From positions 458,001 through 522,000 of the forward strand of contig NZ_CP010401.1 of NCBI RefSeq assembly GCF_001281405.1: DNA of 64,000 nucleotides, read 5' to 3'. The notes below the pieces were generated by a model. The model did no database searches, was not told the origin of the DNA, and worked only from the letters and a program-made list of their open reading frames with translations. Source of the DNA: Bartonella ancashensis. GTDB taxonomy: Bacteria; Pseudomonadota; Alphaproteobacteria; Rhizobiales; Rhizobiaceae. A program made the translations under genes and the position numbers. Every line of letters starts with the position of its first letter. Positions within the stretch are counted from its first letter, which is position 1. Of this stretch, positions 21,353 to 30,885 are shown piece after piece.

Positions 21353-22150
21353 TTAGGCAGCGTCTTTTGCTTGTTTTTCACGTTGAATAACTTCTGATGC
21401 TAACCGCAAATACGCCTGGCTACCCGCACATTTAAGATCGTAAAGCAATGCTGGCTTACCAAAGGAAGGGGCTTCAGATACCCTAACATTTCGTGGAATA
21501 ACAGTACGATAAACTTTTTCCCCCATAAAAGAACGCACATCTTCAACAACTTGATTTGAAAGATTATTACGTCCATCATACATAGTTAAAACAATACCCT
21601 GAATATCAAGAGATGGATTAAGAACACATCTTACTTGTTTAACAGTTTCAAGTAATTGACTTAATCCCTCAAGAGCTAAAAATTCACATTGCATAGGAAC
21701 TAAGACAGAATCAGCAGCTCCCATAGCGTTTAATGTTAAAAGATTTAATGAAGGAGGACAATCTATAAGAACATAATTAAATCTCTGAGCAATCTTTTTA
21801 TCATGACAAAGGGCATTCCGTAACCGTTTAATACGGTCTGCGGATGAAGCAATTTCCATCTCAATACCAAGAAGATCTAAAGTTGAAGGAACAATATATA
21901 AATTAGGAACGAGCGTTCTTAAAGCAGCTTTAGCAACTGAAATTCCAGATACTAAAACATCATAAGAAGATAAAGGACGATTGTTACGATCAATTCCTAA
22001 TCCTGTACTAGCATTACCTTGTGGATCAACATCCATAATAAGAACGTTTTCGCCAATTGCAGCTAAAGCTGTAGCAAGATTAATAGTTGTTGTTGTTTTA
22101 CCTACCCCACCTTTTTGGTTTGCAACGGCGATAATCCGTGTTTCGCTCAT
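21353..22150 (-). CDS. parA: Chromosome partitioning ATPase ParA
   Basis: Walker-type ATPase that forms the nucleoid-bound gradient moving ParB-parS complexes. It has 265 residues. The deviant Walker A is KGGVGKTTTT near residue 13, the A' motif is MDVDPQGNAS, and Walker B is VLIDCPPSL. The short N terminus (SETRIIAVANQ) marks it as a chromosomal (Soj-type) ParA, not a plasmid type with a DNA-binding N-terminal domain. It follows rsmG by 6 bases in the usual mnmG-rsmG-parA-parB order. Confidence 0.97.
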   Translation of the reverse strand: MSETRIIAVANQKGGVGKTTTTINLATALAAIGENVLIMDVDPQGNASTGLGIDRNNRPLSSYDVLVSGISVAKAALRTLVPNLYIVPSTLDLLGIEMEIASSADRIKRLRNALCHDKKIAQRFNYVLIDCPPSLNLLTLNAMGAADSVLVPMQCEFLALEGLSQLLETVKQVRCVLNPSLDIQGIVLTMYDGRNNLSNQVVEDVRSFMGEKVYRTVIPRNVRVSEAPSFGKPALLYDLKCAGSQAYLRLASEVIQREKQAKDAA

Positions 22151-22156
22151 TTGATC

Positions 22157-22804
22157 TTATCCTTCACAAGATTGAACATGAGAAATTTCTAAAATAACAG
22201 AGTTTTTATCAATTTTACTTTGATGTTTTAATAAATCAAAACGCCAATTTTTAGAAGCATTTTCTATTTCTTTACCATAATATTGACCCTTTTGTAAAAG
22301 AGCTATTGTATTTTGTGAAAATAACGGAAAAGAAATTTTTAAAAGATGATCTAACGGTGCTAAACCACGTGCAGTTATAATATCAGGACTATTTATTTTA
22401 TTGTAAACATTTTCTATTCTACAATTATAAACAGTTGCTGGAAGATCAAGTTGAGCAATAGCAGTTCTTAAAAAAGACGCTTTTTTCATATTGCTCTCAA
22501 CTAAATCAATGTGTCCTTTTTTCATATGCTTAAGAAATATAGCAATCACAATTGCAGGAAATCCTCCTCCTGATCCAAGATCACACCAGTGAATAGCTTG
22601 GCTATGTAGAGGATATATCTGAGCAGAATCTAAAATATGACGAGTCCATAGAACCGGTATCGTTTTTTTTGATATGAGATTAATATGTAAATTCCATTGA
22701 ATAATAAGCTCTTCAAATCTTTTTAGATCATTTACAGTTTCACGTGAAACAGACGGTAATATTTCAGATAATTCTATGTATCTTTTTTCTAATTCCGCAA
22801 TCAT
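22157..22804 (-). CDS. rsmG: 16S rRNA (guanine527-N7)-methyltransferase
   Basis: SAM-dependent methylation of G527 of 16S rRNA. It has 215 residues with the SAM motif DLGSGGGFPAIV near the middle and the N-terminal segment VSRETVNDLKRFEELI. The codons for VSRET contain a near-perfect parS palindrome (22736-22751), as is known for this gene in other alphaproteobacteria. Its start codon overlaps the mnmG stop (TAATG), so the two are coupled. Confidence 0.96.
   Translation of the reverse strand: MIAELEKRYIELSEILPSVSRETVNDLKRFEELIIQWNLHINLISKKTIPVLWTRHILDSAQIYPLHSQAIHWCDLGSGGGFPAIVIAIFLKHMKKGHIDLVESNMKKASFLRTAIAQLDLPATVYNCRIENVYNKINSPDIITARGLAPLDHLLKISFPLFSQNTIALLQKGQYYGKEIENASKNWRFDLLKHQSKIDKNSVILEISHVQSCEG
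22736..22751. other. parS: parS centromere-like site inside rsmG
   Basis: A 14-bp perfect palindrome GTTTCACGTGAAAC lies within the 16-base site AGTTTCACGTGAAACA, one mismatch from the consensus ParB site TGTTTCACGTGAAACA. It is about 1.4 kb upstream of parB, on the origin-proximal side. Confidence 0.9.
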
Positions 22805-24672
22805 TAAGCAAGCTTTGCCTTTTCACGTCTTTGACGTTGAATAGCTAAAATAATTAAAGATAATGCTGTCGGTGTCATACCATCAATTTTTTGCGCATCC
22901 GCTATAGATCTTGGAGATTGTTTTTTAATTTTTTCTTTTAATTCATTTGAAAGACCAGAAATAGATTCAATATCAAGAGACAAAGGAATCTCAAGACGTT
23001 CATCTTTTTGAAGAGAGGCTATGTCTTGTGCTTGCCTTTCTAAATAAACTGAATACTGTGCTTCAATTTCTAGAATCTCTACTGTTTTAGAATCAATAGA
23101 AAGAAGTTGTGGCCAAAAAGACGCTAGGCGAGCGATATTTATTTGAGGGTGAGATAAAAGATCATAAGCTGAACGCCGAACACCATCATAATTTATATGC
23201 AATCCACGATTAGATGCTTCATTAGGTGTTAAAAAAAGTTCTCTACACATAGACCGTGCTTGAGAAAGACGTTCTTGTTTATCCTGATAAAAAGACCAGC
23301 GAATATTACTGAGAATACCCCATTGTTGTGCTAAAGGTGTCAGGCGAGTATCAGCATTATCAGCACGTAAAGATAAACGAAACTCAGCGCGAGACGTAAA
23401 CATTCTATATGGTTCACAAACTCCACGCGAAATCAAATCATCTATCATTACACCTATATAAGCCATAGAACGACTTAAAATAATTTCATCTTTTCCACCA
23501 ACTTTACGCGCAGCATTTAATCCAGCTATGAGTCCTTGTGCTGCTGCTTCTTCATATCCGGTTGTACCATTAATTTGGCCAGCTAAAAATAATCCAGGTA
23601 ACGATTTTAATTCTAGAGATTTTGTTAGCTGCTGTGGATCAACAAAATCATATTCAATAGCATAACCTGGTTGTAAAACTGTAACGTCTTCTAACCCCTC
23701 AATTGTTCTCAACAAAGAAACTTGAACATCTTCTGGAAGAGATGTTGATACACCATTAGGATAAATTATATCACTTTCTAGTCCTTCTGGTTCCAGAAAA
23801 ATATTATGTCCATCACGTTCGCCAAATTTAGCAATCTTATCCTCAATAGAAGGGCAGTATCGCGGTCCTAATCCCTTTATATTACCAGAATACAAAGCAG
23901 ATAAATGAATATTATCACTAATAATACGATGCGTTTTTTCGTTTGTTCGTGTTATGGCACATTCAATTTGAGGTAAATTAATTTTTTTTGTCAAAAAAGA
24001 AAAAGGTACTGGATCTTCATCAGCCTGCTGTTTAGGAAGACTTTCCCAATGAATTGTCTTTTTACTAAGACGTGCTGGTGTTCCTGTTTTTAATCGTCCT
24101 AACTTAATAGCATGCCTTTTCAAGCATTTTGCAAGCTGTGTACTTGATTTTTCTTTCACGCGTCCAGCATACCATGTTTTATCACCAATATGAATGATAC
24201 CATTTAAAAAAGTTCCTGTCGTTAAAACGACAGAACCAGAACAAAGGTTTCCCTTTTCTTTTAATAAAACCCCTGAAACGCGATTATTTTCTACGATAAG
24301 ATCAATAACCTCATCTTCAAGAACTGTTAAATTATCTTGTTCTTCTAGAAGTTCCTGAATTGCATTTTTATATAATTGCCTATCAATTTGCGTGCGAGGA
24401 CCTCTTACTGCAGGCCCTTTGCGCCGATTAAGAAGGCGAAATTGTATTCCTGCAGCATCTGCTGCTCTTCCCATTAGACCATCTAAAGCATCTATTTCAC
24501 AAACTAGATGTCCTTTTCCAAGACCTCCAATAGCAGGATTACACGACATTGTTCCAATATCTGATTTACAGTATGTAATTAATGCTGTTCGTGCTCCAAA
24601 ACGCGCGGCAACAGAAGCAGCTTCGCAACCAGCGTGCCCACCTCCAACAATAATAACATCATATACCCGCAT
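22804..24672 (-). CDS. mnmG: tRNA uridine-5-carboxymethylaminomethyl modification enzyme MnmG
   Basis: FAD-dependent partner of MnmE that modifies wobble uridine 34 (cmnm5U) in several tRNAs. It has 622 residues. The FAD motif [13 protein letters not shown] is at the N terminus. [14 protein letters not shown] and the cysteine-containing KTGTPARL region follow, and the C-terminal GidA-associated domain begins near 560. It is placed between mnmE and rsmG, so both subunits of the modification complex are neighbours, with a parS-like site in the gap to mnmE. Confidence 0.97.
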   Translation of the reverse strand: MRVYDVIIVGGGHAGCEAASVAARFGARTALITYCKSDIGTMSCNPAIGGLGKGHLVCEIDALDGLMGRAADAAGIQFRLLNRRKGPAVRGPRTQIDRQLYKNAIQELLEEQDNLTVLEDEVIDLIVENNRVSGVLLKEKGNLCSGSVVLTTGTFLNGIIHIGDKTWYAGRVKEKSSTQLAKCLKRHAIKLGRLKTGTPARLSKKTIHWESLPKQQADEDPVPFSFLTKKINLPQIECAITRTNEKTHRIISDNIHLSALYSGNIKGLGPRYCPSIEDKIAKFGERDGHNIFLEPEGLESDIIYPNGVSTSLPEDVQVSLLRTIEGLEDVTVLQPGYAIEYDFVDPQQLTKSLELKSLPGLFLAGQINGTTGYEEAAAQGLIAGLNAARKVGGKDEIILSRSMAYIGVMIDDLISRGVCEPYRMFTSRAEFRLSLRADNADTRLTPLAQQWGILSNIRWSFYQDKQERLSQARSMCRELFLTPNEASNRGLHINYDGVRRSAYDLLSHPQINIARLASFWPQLLSIDSKTVEILEIEAQYSVYLERQAQDIASLQKDERLEIPLSLDIESISGLSNELKEKIKKQSPRSIADAQKIDGMTPTALSLIILAIQRQRREKAKLA

Positions 24673-24764
24673 CTGATTATTCCATATAGAATCTTCACGA
24701 AATTTTACATAAAATTAACCATTTAAAATACATTATATTACAGATCTGTCTATGAAATAATAAA

Positions 24765-24780
24765 TGTTTCACGTGAATCA
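24765..24780. other. parS: parS-like site between mnmG and mnmE
   Basis: TGTTTCACGTGAATCA matches the consensus ParB site at 15 of 16 positions. It ends exactly at the base before the mnmE stop codon. It is the second parS candidate in 2 kb and lies about 3 kb from the proposed replication origin. Confidence 0.85.
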
Positions 24781-26088
24781 TTATTTACCAATACAAAATT
24801 GTGAGAAAATAATATCGAGCAAATCTTCAACATTAACATCACCTGTAATGCGCCCTAATACATCACTTGCACGACGGAGATGTTCAGCACGTAAACTTAA
24901 ATCAAGACACTCTGCATTTATTGAAAAATCAATTTCTTTAACAGCCTCTTTTAAAAGTTGAATTTGTCTCTTTCTTGCTGGAACAACATCTCCAATTTTT
25001 GCAGCATGATATGAACAGAAGGATTCTATTTTTTTTATGAAATAGTCAAAGTTCAAACCATTCAAAGCAGAAAATTGTATAGGCCAACGAATTTTGTCTC
25101 CTTCACAAATATCAAGCTTGTTACCAACATGCCATATTTCAGCTGATGTATGAGGTAAATTAATCTTTTTAGGATTGCTCATATCATCAACTAAAATGAC
25201 GAGGTCGGCATCTTTAATATGTTGGTTTGCAATTTCTATTCCTAATTGTTCAATTTTACTTTTTGTTTTTCTAATTCCTGCTGTATCTATAAAAAACACA
25301 GGAATTCCATTAATAACTAACCTAATTTCCAAAGCATCACGTGTGGTTCCTTCTTCCTCTGTAACAATAGCAATAGGTTTTCCAGAGAGTCTATTAATGA
25401 TACTTGATTTTCCAGAATTCGGAAAACCTACAATAACGACTTTAATACCATCACGTAAAATACTTGCACGCTCTCCTTCAGAAATATATTTACAGAGAGA
25501 ATCTCTAAGTTCTTTTATATTTTCCCAAACTTTTTGAGAACTGGAATCTAGAGTGTCAACTTCATCAGAAAAATCAAGATCTACTTCAATTAAAGCTCGA
25601 GCTGTCATTAAGGTAGAACGCCATTCACGGTAAAGATCTTTTAAATAACCATTTGCCCCCGCAATAGCTAACCGTCTTTGACTTTCTGTTTCTGCCTCTA
25701 TTAAATCAGCTAAACCTTCTGCTTGAGTAAGATCTATTTTTCCTTCATAAAAAGCTCTGCGCGAAAATTCACCCGCTTCTGCAAGACGACATCCAGGAAA
25801 AGAAGACAATTCATCAAGAAAACGATTAACAACAGCTTTTCCTCCATGAAGGTGAAATTCTGCACAGTCTTCTCCTGTAAAACTATTAGGATGAGGAAAA
25901 AAAACAGTTAGAGCGGAATCCAAGAAACTGCCATCGCGTCCAATCAAATCTCCATGATACATAAACCGAGCTTTAGGTAAACAGCCACAAAGTGTTTCAA
26001 CTATATGAATAACATGAGGACCAGAAACCCTAATGATAGCAACGCTTGAAGGTAACAGTCCACTCGATACAGCAAAGATCGTATCCAC
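24781..26088 (-). CDS. mnmE: tRNA modification GTPase MnmE
   Basis: GTPase that with MnmG makes cmnm5U34 in tRNA. It has an N-terminal tetrahydrofolate-binding domain, a central helical domain, an inserted G domain (GFPNSGKSS, then DTAGIRKT) and the C-terminal CIGK with its conserved cysteine. I set the start at the GTG at 26088 (435 residues): AAGGA stands eight bases before it and the product then starts VDTIFA, like known MnmE proteins. An upstream TTG at 26115 in the same frame has no such signal. The gene lies 31 bases after rho. Confidence 0.95.
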   Translation of the reverse strand: MDTIFAVSSGLLPSSVAIIRVSGPHVIHIVETLCGCLPKARFMYHGDLIGRDGSFLDSALTVFFPHPNSFTGEDCAEFHLHGGKAVVNRFLDELSSFPGCRLAEAGEFSRRAFYEGKIDLTQAEGLADLIEAETESQRRLAIAGANGYLKDLYREWRSTLMTARALIEVDLDFSDEVDTLDSSSQKVWENIKELRDSLCKYISEGERASILRDGIKVVIVGFPNSGKSSIINRLSGKPIAIVTEEEGTTRDALEIRLVINGIPVFFIDTAGIRKTKSKIEQLGIEIANQHIKDADLVILVDDMSNPKKINLPHTSAEIWHVGNKLDICEGDKIRWPIQFSALNGLNFDYFIKKIESFCSYHAAKIGDVVPARKRQIQLLKEAVKEIDFSINAECLDLSLRAEHLRRASDVLGRITGDVNVEDLLDIIFSQFCIGK

Positions 26089-26119
26089 AAGACTAATCCT
26101 TGTTTCAAATTCCAATATT

Positions 26120-27385
26120 CTATGTATTCATTGAATCAAAAAATTCGCTATTGTTCTTTGTTTGCTTTAATTTATCAATTAAAAATTCCATAGCATCTGT
26201 TACATTCATAGGTGATAAAATACGACGTAGAACAAAAATTTTATGTAAGTCTTGACGTGATACTAATAAATCTTCTTTCCGCGTTCCAGATTTCAAAACA
26301 TCTATAGCTGGGAAGATACGTTTATCCGAAACTTTTCTATCAAGAACAATCTCTGAATTCCCTGTTCCCTTGAACTCTTCGAAAATAACTTCATCCATAC
26401 GACTTCCCGTATCAATTAAAGCTGTTGCTATAATAGTAAGGGATCCGCCTTCTTCAATATTACGAGCTGCACCAAAAAAGCGTTTAGGACGCTGTAAAGC
26501 ATTTGAATCAACTCCTCCTGTTAAAACTTTACCTGATGAAGGAACAACCGTATTATACGCTCGTCCAAGACGAGTAATCGAATCAAGAAGGATAACAACA
26601 TCACGTCCATACTCAACCAAACGCTTGGCTTTTTCTATAACCATTTCAGCTACTCGTACATGACGAATTGCTGGTTCATCAAAAGTAGAAGAAATAACCT
26701 CTCCTTTTACAGAGCGTTGCATGTCTGTAACTTCTTCCGGACGTTCATCAATCAGGAGAACAATGAGATAACACTCAGGATGATTTGTCGTAATCGAATG
26801 AGCTATATTTTGTAATAGTACCGTTTTTCCTGTTCTAGGAGGTGCAACAATTAATCCTCTTTGTCCTTTTCCTAAAGGAGACATTAAATCAACAATTCGT
26901 GAGGACAGATCCTTATAAGTAGGATTTTCTATCTCCATTTTAAAAGGTTCATTCGGATAAAGAGGGGTAAGATTATCAAAATGAATTTTATAACGAATTT
27001 TTTCAGGCTCTCCAAAATTTATTTTATTAATTTTGAGAAGAGCAAAATACCGTTCTCCCTCTTTTGGACTACGTATTAGACCCTCAACAGTATCTCCTGT
27101 TTTCAAAGAAAAAACCTGTATTTGTTCAGGTAAAATGTAAATATCATCAGGTCCTGGTAGATAATTTGCATCTGAAGATCTTAAAAAACCAAATCCATCT
27201 TGTAAAACTTCGACAACACCTTCTCCAATAATTTCTACATCTTGCAAAGAGAGTTTTTTCAGAATAGCAAACATTAATTCTTGTTTACGCATTAGCGAAG
27301 CATTTTCAACCTTTAACGTCTCAGCAAAAGATATAAGTTCGACAGGAGTTTTTCTCTTGAGTTCTTGTAGCTTCATTTCTTGCAT
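26120..27385 (-). CDS. rho: Transcription termination factor Rho
   Basis: Hexameric RNA helicase that ends transcription at rut sites. It has 421 residues. The N-terminal RNA-binding domain begins with [13 protein letters not shown] and contains the cold-shock-like GFGFLRS segment. The ATPase domain has the P-loop VAPPRTGKT, Walker [11 protein letters not shown] and the Q/R loops ([13 protein letters not shown]). It is the last leftward gene before the proposed origin; in many alphaproteobacteria heme genes separate rho from the origin, but here nothing does. Confidence 0.97.
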   Translation of the reverse strand: MQEMKLQELKRKTPVELISFAETLKVENASLMRKQELMFAILKKLSLQDVEIIGEGVVEVLQDGFGFLRSSDANYLPGPDDIYILPEQIQVFSLKTGDTVEGLIRSPKEGERYFALLKINKINFGEPEKIRYKIHFDNLTPLYPNEPFKMEIENPTYKDLSSRIVDLMSPLGKGQRGLIVAPPRTGKTVLLQNIAHSITTNHPECYLIVLLIDERPEEVTDMQRSVKGEVISSTFDEPAIRHVRVAEMVIEKAKRLVEYGRDVVILLDSITRLGRAYNTVVPSSGKVLTGGVDSNALQRPKRFFGAARNIEEGGSLTIIATALIDTGSRMDEVIFEEFKGTGNSEIVLDRKVSDKRIFPAIDVLKSGTRKEDLLVSRQDLHKIFVLRRILSPMNVTDAMEFLIDKLKQTKNNSEFFDSMNT

Positions 27386-27670
27386 GAAATACTCTCTTAA
27401 AAAATATAAAGTGGGAAATTATTTTCAAATCTATAGAAAATCGGGAAATAAGAATTATTTCCTACAATACAGAGAGACCACCATACACTTAACTTCTTTG
27501 ATCTGCAAGGGTCACCTTTACACTCAATTTTTCCACAAAACACAAATTACTTTTAGTAGTGTAAAAACCCGTCTCAGCATACTAAATAACTGAAACTCTT
27601 TTGGTTCTACCTTTTATAAGAATCATTCTCTTCTCAACACAAAATTAAAGATAAACGAATTTTGATTCAT

Positions 27671-27696
27671 TTAAACCTTAATTAATTAAGTTTTAA
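27671..27696. promoter_or_regulatory. Tandem CtrA boxes in the origin region
   Basis: Three TTAA half-sites start at 27671, 27682 and 27693. Each adjacent pair gives the full CtrA consensus TTAA-N7-TTAA, and the 11-base period puts all three on the same face of the helix. In Caulobacter CtrA binds such boxes in the origin and blocks replication. The region is AT-rich, so chance TTAA words are common, but the exact double spacing is less expected. Confidence 0.6.
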
Positions 27697-27749
27697 AGTT
27701 TTTTCTTATTTAGGTATGTGTTTAATGTTAATTGTTATTTGTACCCTAA

Positions 27750-27876
27750 TTATCCATATATTTTTATCACAAAAAGAGATAGAAAAAGTTATGAATTAGA
27801 GATAGTTAGAGGTGTTATCCTCATCTTTTGTTCACATAGCAAATTCATTAACAAAAATTATTCCATTTGTGCATAA
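27750..27876. promoter_or_regulatory. Cluster of DnaA-box-like sites
   Basis: Within 127 bases: TTATCCATA (27750-27758), TTATCACAA (27764-27772), TTATCCTCA (27815-27823), TTGTTCACA (27828-27836) and, on the minus strand, TTATGCACA (27868-27876). The last matches TTATNCACA exactly; most of the others are one base off the consensus, TTATCACAA being weaker. Weak boxes are usual in alphaproteobacterial origins. Confidence 0.6.
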
Positions 27877-27959
27877 ATAAAAAAATAAAACGTAATATTT
27901 TATTTTTCTGAAAAATAAGAAACTTTGTACACACCTATTAACAAATCGTAAAAATTTTG

Positions 27960-28802
27960 ATGGAAAAAAGAAAAAAAATATTTCATTTGCATATGGTTTC
28001 TGATGCAACTGGTGAGACTTTAATATCTGCGGGGAGAGCCGTATCATCACAATATACCATGTGTCAGGCTGTAGAGCATATTTACCCAATGATTCGAAAT
28101 AAAACACAATTACAGAGAGTTCTTGATGAAATTAAAAGGGAACCAGGAATTGTACTCTACACAATTATTGATAAAGAGCTTAAACAACGTCTCAGTAAAA
28201 CATGCGTAAAGATAGGTGTGCCTTGTGTTGCTATATTAGATCCAATCTTAAATGTTTTTCAATCATATATAGGAACACCTACTAATTTGCGTGTCAGTGC
28301 ACAACATGACCTTAATGCAGATTATTTTCGTCGTATTGAAGCATTGGATTTTACGATAGAACATGATGATGGACAATTTTCTGATGATTTACTAAATGCT
28401 GATGTGATTCTTGTAGGAATATCAAGAACTTCAAAAACACCAACAAGCATTTATTTAGCAAATCGTGGAATAAAAACGGCCAATGTACCGGTCATCCCAG
28501 GAATTGATTTGCCACGGGCTCTTTTGGAAGAAAAAAATATCTTAATTATTGGCTTAATTGCTTCAGCTGAACGTATTGCACATGTTCGTCAGAATAGAGA
28601 CTTAGGGAATTGTTCCGCTATAGAAAGCTACACAGACAGAGTAAGTATAGCTGAAGAATTAACTTATGCAAAACGGATCTTTGAGAATTCAGGTTGGCCT
28701 ATTATAGATGTTACAAGACGTTCAATTGAAGAAACTGCAGTAGCAGTCTTTGAGCTTTTATCACAATTTCGTGAGGAAAAAGAAAAAGATCATGAAAAAT
28801 AA
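27960..28802 (+). CDS. ppsR: Pyruvate,phosphate dikinase regulatory protein (RP001/DUF299 family)
   Basis: Bifunctional serine/threonine kinase and pyrophosphorylase that switches pyruvate,phosphate dikinase (or PEP synthase) off and on. It has 280 residues from the ATG at 27960; a TTG immediately before it could also be used. HLHMVSDATGETL near the N terminus and the P-loop GISRTSKTPTSIYLA are the family signatures. There is no clear Shine-Dalgarno sequence before the start. This family is the RP001 gene that flanks the origin in several alphaproteobacteria. It overlaps maf by 11 bases. Confidence 0.92.
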   Translation: MEKRKKIFHLHMVSDATGETLISAGRAVSSQYTMCQAVEHIYPMIRNKTQLQRVLDEIKREPGIVLYTIIDKELKQRLSKTCVKIGVPCVAILDPILNVFQSYIGTPTNLRVSAQHDLNADYFRRIEALDFTIEHDDGQFSDDLLNADVILVGISRTSKTPTSIYLANRGIKTANVPVIPGIDLPRALLEEKNILIIGLIASAERIAHVRQNRDLGNCSAIESYTDRVSIAEELTYAKRIFENSGWPIIDVTRRSIEETAVAVFELLSQFREEKEKDHEK

Positions 28803-29385
28803 GCTTATTTTAGCATCTCTTAGTATTTATCGTGCACAATTGTTGAAAAAAGCTGGTTTGGATTTTTCTATAAAGGGATCCTCTGTGGATGAACGAGAAA
28901 TAGAAAAAAATGTAGAATTAAAGACACCAAAGGAACTTAGTTCCTTTCTTGCTTATGTAAAAGCAAAAGATGTTTCAAATTTTTTTCCTGATTCTTTCAT
29001 TATTGGATGTGATCAGGTTCTTGATTTAAATGGTAAAGTTCTTCACAAAGTTAAAAACAGAGAAAAAGCGCGCGAACGTTTGCAAATTTTATCAGGACAA
29101 ACACATTCTCTTCATAGTGCAATATCCTTGGTTAGAGAAGGTAAAGAGATTTGGTCAGAAGTTTTTAGTGCTCACATGACAATGCGTACACTTTCTTCAG
29201 AGTTTATTGAAAATTATTTGAATTCTACAAAACAGGATATTTTTAATAGTGTAGGAGTTTATCAGATTGAAGGGAAAGGAATCCATCTTTTTGAAAAAAT
29301 TGAAGGAGACTATTTTACTATTATTGGTCTACCTTTGTTACCCTTGTTAGCGAAGTTACGTCATTTGGAGATAATTGACAGCTAA
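28792..29385 (+). CDS. maf: Maf family nucleotide pyrophosphatase
   Basis: House-cleaning nucleoside triphosphate pyrophosphatase acting on modified or non-canonical nucleotides. It has 197 residues. The nucleotide-binding segment is LASLSIYRAQLL, in which the usual SPRR is SIYR; CDQVLDLNG carries the metal-binding Asp, and GVYQIEGKG is conserved. I chose the ATG at 28792, inside the end of ppsR, because the product then starts KNKLILAS as in relatives; the frame extends further up but only through ppsR codons. The aroE gene that often follows in Rhizobiales is missing here. Confidence 0.88.
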   Translation: MKNKLILASLSIYRAQLLKKAGLDFSIKGSSVDEREIEKNVELKTPKELSSFLAYVKAKDVSNFFPDSFIIGCDQVLDLNGKVLHKVKNREKARERLQILSGQTHSLHSAISLVREGKEIWSEVFSAHMTMRTLSSEFIENYLNSTKQDIFNSVGVYQIEGKGIHLFEKIEGDYFTIIGLPLLPLLAKLRHLEIIDS

Positions 29386-29567
29386 TAATAGATTATACAA
29401 AAGAGAAAAGTTAATCTGTACTATTTCATGTTCTATTTATCATTTAAATTTATGAAAAATATTGGTTTTTATCTTAAAATAGGAAAAATATGCAAAGTGA
29501 GTTATCTGAATCTTACAAAGATTTATCAATATCCTATTTTATAGTAAAGTGTAGGTTAAAATAAGTT

Positions 29568-30152
29568 ATGGAAATTATAGGCTTAACTGGATCTATTGCC
29601 ATGGGAAAATCAACAGTGGCTGGTTTTTTCAGAGATGCCGGTGTGCCTGTATTTAGCGCTGATGAAATAGTGCATAAACTCTATCAGCAAAAAACAACTT
29701 TGTTGGCTATAAAAAACGTTTTTCCTGATATAATTAAAAATGGTCAAATTGACCGCCTAGAGCTTTCTGAAATTATAACACATAATAGTAATGAGCTACA
29801 AAAATTAGAAAAGATAATTCATCCTTTAGTAAGAAAAGAAGAAAAAGAGTTTATAAAAGTAGCACGTGAACAGGGGGAAAAAATGGTTGTTCTTGAAATA
29901 CCCCTTCTTTTTGAAATAAATGGTACTGATAGAGTTGATCATGTTATAGTTGTATCAGCGCCATTAGAATTGCAAAGAGAGCGTGCTATGAAGCGGCCAA
30001 ATATGAGTGAAGAAAAATTTAATGTTCTCAATGCTCGACAAATACCAAATAAACAGAAATATGCAGATTTTGTCATTGATACAGGGAAAAGTCTAGAAGA
30101 TACACGTCAACAAGTTTTATGTATAATAGATGATATTTTAAAAAATGCGTGA
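29568..30152 (+). CDS. coaE: Dephospho-CoA kinase
   Basis: Last step of coenzyme A synthesis: phosphorylates the 3' hydroxyl of dephospho-CoA. It has 194 residues. The P-loop GLTGSIAMGKST begins at residue 5, with the conserved VFSADEIVH and EIPLLFE segments following. The 182-base gap before it has no recognisable gene. It overlaps dnaQ by 8 bases, so the two are read together. Confidence 0.95.
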   Translation: MEIIGLTGSIAMGKSTVAGFFRDAGVPVFSADEIVHKLYQQKTTLLAIKNVFPDIIKNGQIDRLELSEIITHNSNELQKLEKIIHPLVRKEEKEFIKVAREQGEKMVVLEIPLLFEINGTDRVDHVIVVSAPLELQRERAMKRPNMSEEKFNVLNARQIPNKQKYADFVIDTGKSLEDTRQQVLCIIDDILKNA

Positions 30153-30876
30153 GATTATTTTTGATACTGAAACGACAGGGTTAGATAAGGATAAAGACCG
30201 TATCATTGAAATTGGTTGTGTAGAAATGATAGATCGTTATCTCACGGGAAAAACTTTTCACGTTTATTTAAATCCACAGGGAGTTATCATTCCCGACGAG
30301 GTTGTGGCAATTCATGGATTAACAAATGAGCGTTTAAAAAATGAAAAAAAATTTGATGAGATTGCCGATGAATTTTTGGAATTTATTGATGATGCCGTAA
30401 TAGTTGCTCACAATGCGAATTTTGATATCAGTTTTCTCAATGCGGAATTAAAACGAGTAAATAAGTCTCCCATTAGTATTGATCGTGTAATTGATACATT
30501 GGCTATAGCACGGCGCAAATTTCCCATGGGGCCAAATTCTCTTGATGTATTATGTAAACGTTTGGGTATAGACAATAGCAGTCGCATTCTTCATGGTGCT
30601 CTACTTGATGCTGAAATTCTCGCAGATGTTTATATTGAGCTAATTGATGGAAAGCAGGGAACGTTAAATTTTTTTGATGATGATAGTAACTCTATGAGTG
30701 GTCAAAAAAACAGGAATATCCCCTATATTGCAAAAGTTCGCCCACGTGCACTACCTTTGAGATTAAATGCGCAGGAGAAAAATATGCATGCAAAATTGGT
30801 TGAAAAAATAGGCAGTACAGCTTTATGGAACCGTTTTGAGATACCTGATCACTTTAAATATGCGGAAACGGAATGA
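30145..30876 (+). CDS. dnaQ: DNA polymerase III epsilon subunit (proofreading exonuclease)
   Basis: 3'-5' exonuclease of the replicative polymerase. It has 243 residues. DEDDh motifs are intact: Asp7 and Glu9 in FDTETTGLD, Asp in HNANFDISFL, and His plus Asp in HGALLDAEI. A C-terminal tail of about 60 residues would bind the alpha subunit. The start overlaps the coaE end. Its intact exonuclease contrasts with the degenerate one of polA downstream. Confidence 0.95.
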   Translation: MREIIFDTETTGLDKDKDRIIEIGCVEMIDRYLTGKTFHVYLNPQGVIIPDEVVAIHGLTNERLKNEKKFDEIADEFLEFIDDAVIVAHNANFDISFLNAELKRVNKSPISIDRVIDTLAIARRKFPMGPNSLDVLCKRLGIDNSSRILHGALLDAEILADVYIELIDGKQGTLNFFDDDSNSMSGQKNRNIPYIAKVRPRALPLRLNAQEKNMHAKLVEKIGSTALWNRFEIPDHFKYAETE

Positions 30877-30885
30877 TGTTTTTGA

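Larger units (their letters stand above)
27386..27959. other. oriC: Probable chromosomal replication origin (oriC)
   Basis: A gene-free, very AT-rich region of about 570 bases between divergently read rho and the RP001-type gene ppsR. In Caulobacter and Rickettsia-type genomes the origin is known to lie beside the RP001 gene. Seen here are several DnaA-box-like 9-mers (TTTTCCACA at 27529, TTATCCATA at 27750, TTATCCTCA at 27815, TTGTTCACA at 27828, TTATGCACA on the minus strand at 27868, TTGTACACA at 27925), a CtrA-type triple TTAA array at 27671-27696, and GANTC sites at 27621 and 27664. Only the 27868 box fits TTATNCACA exactly. Base skew of noncoding DNA changes sign across the region and parS sites are near. 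The exact start points are not determinable. Confidence 0.78.
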
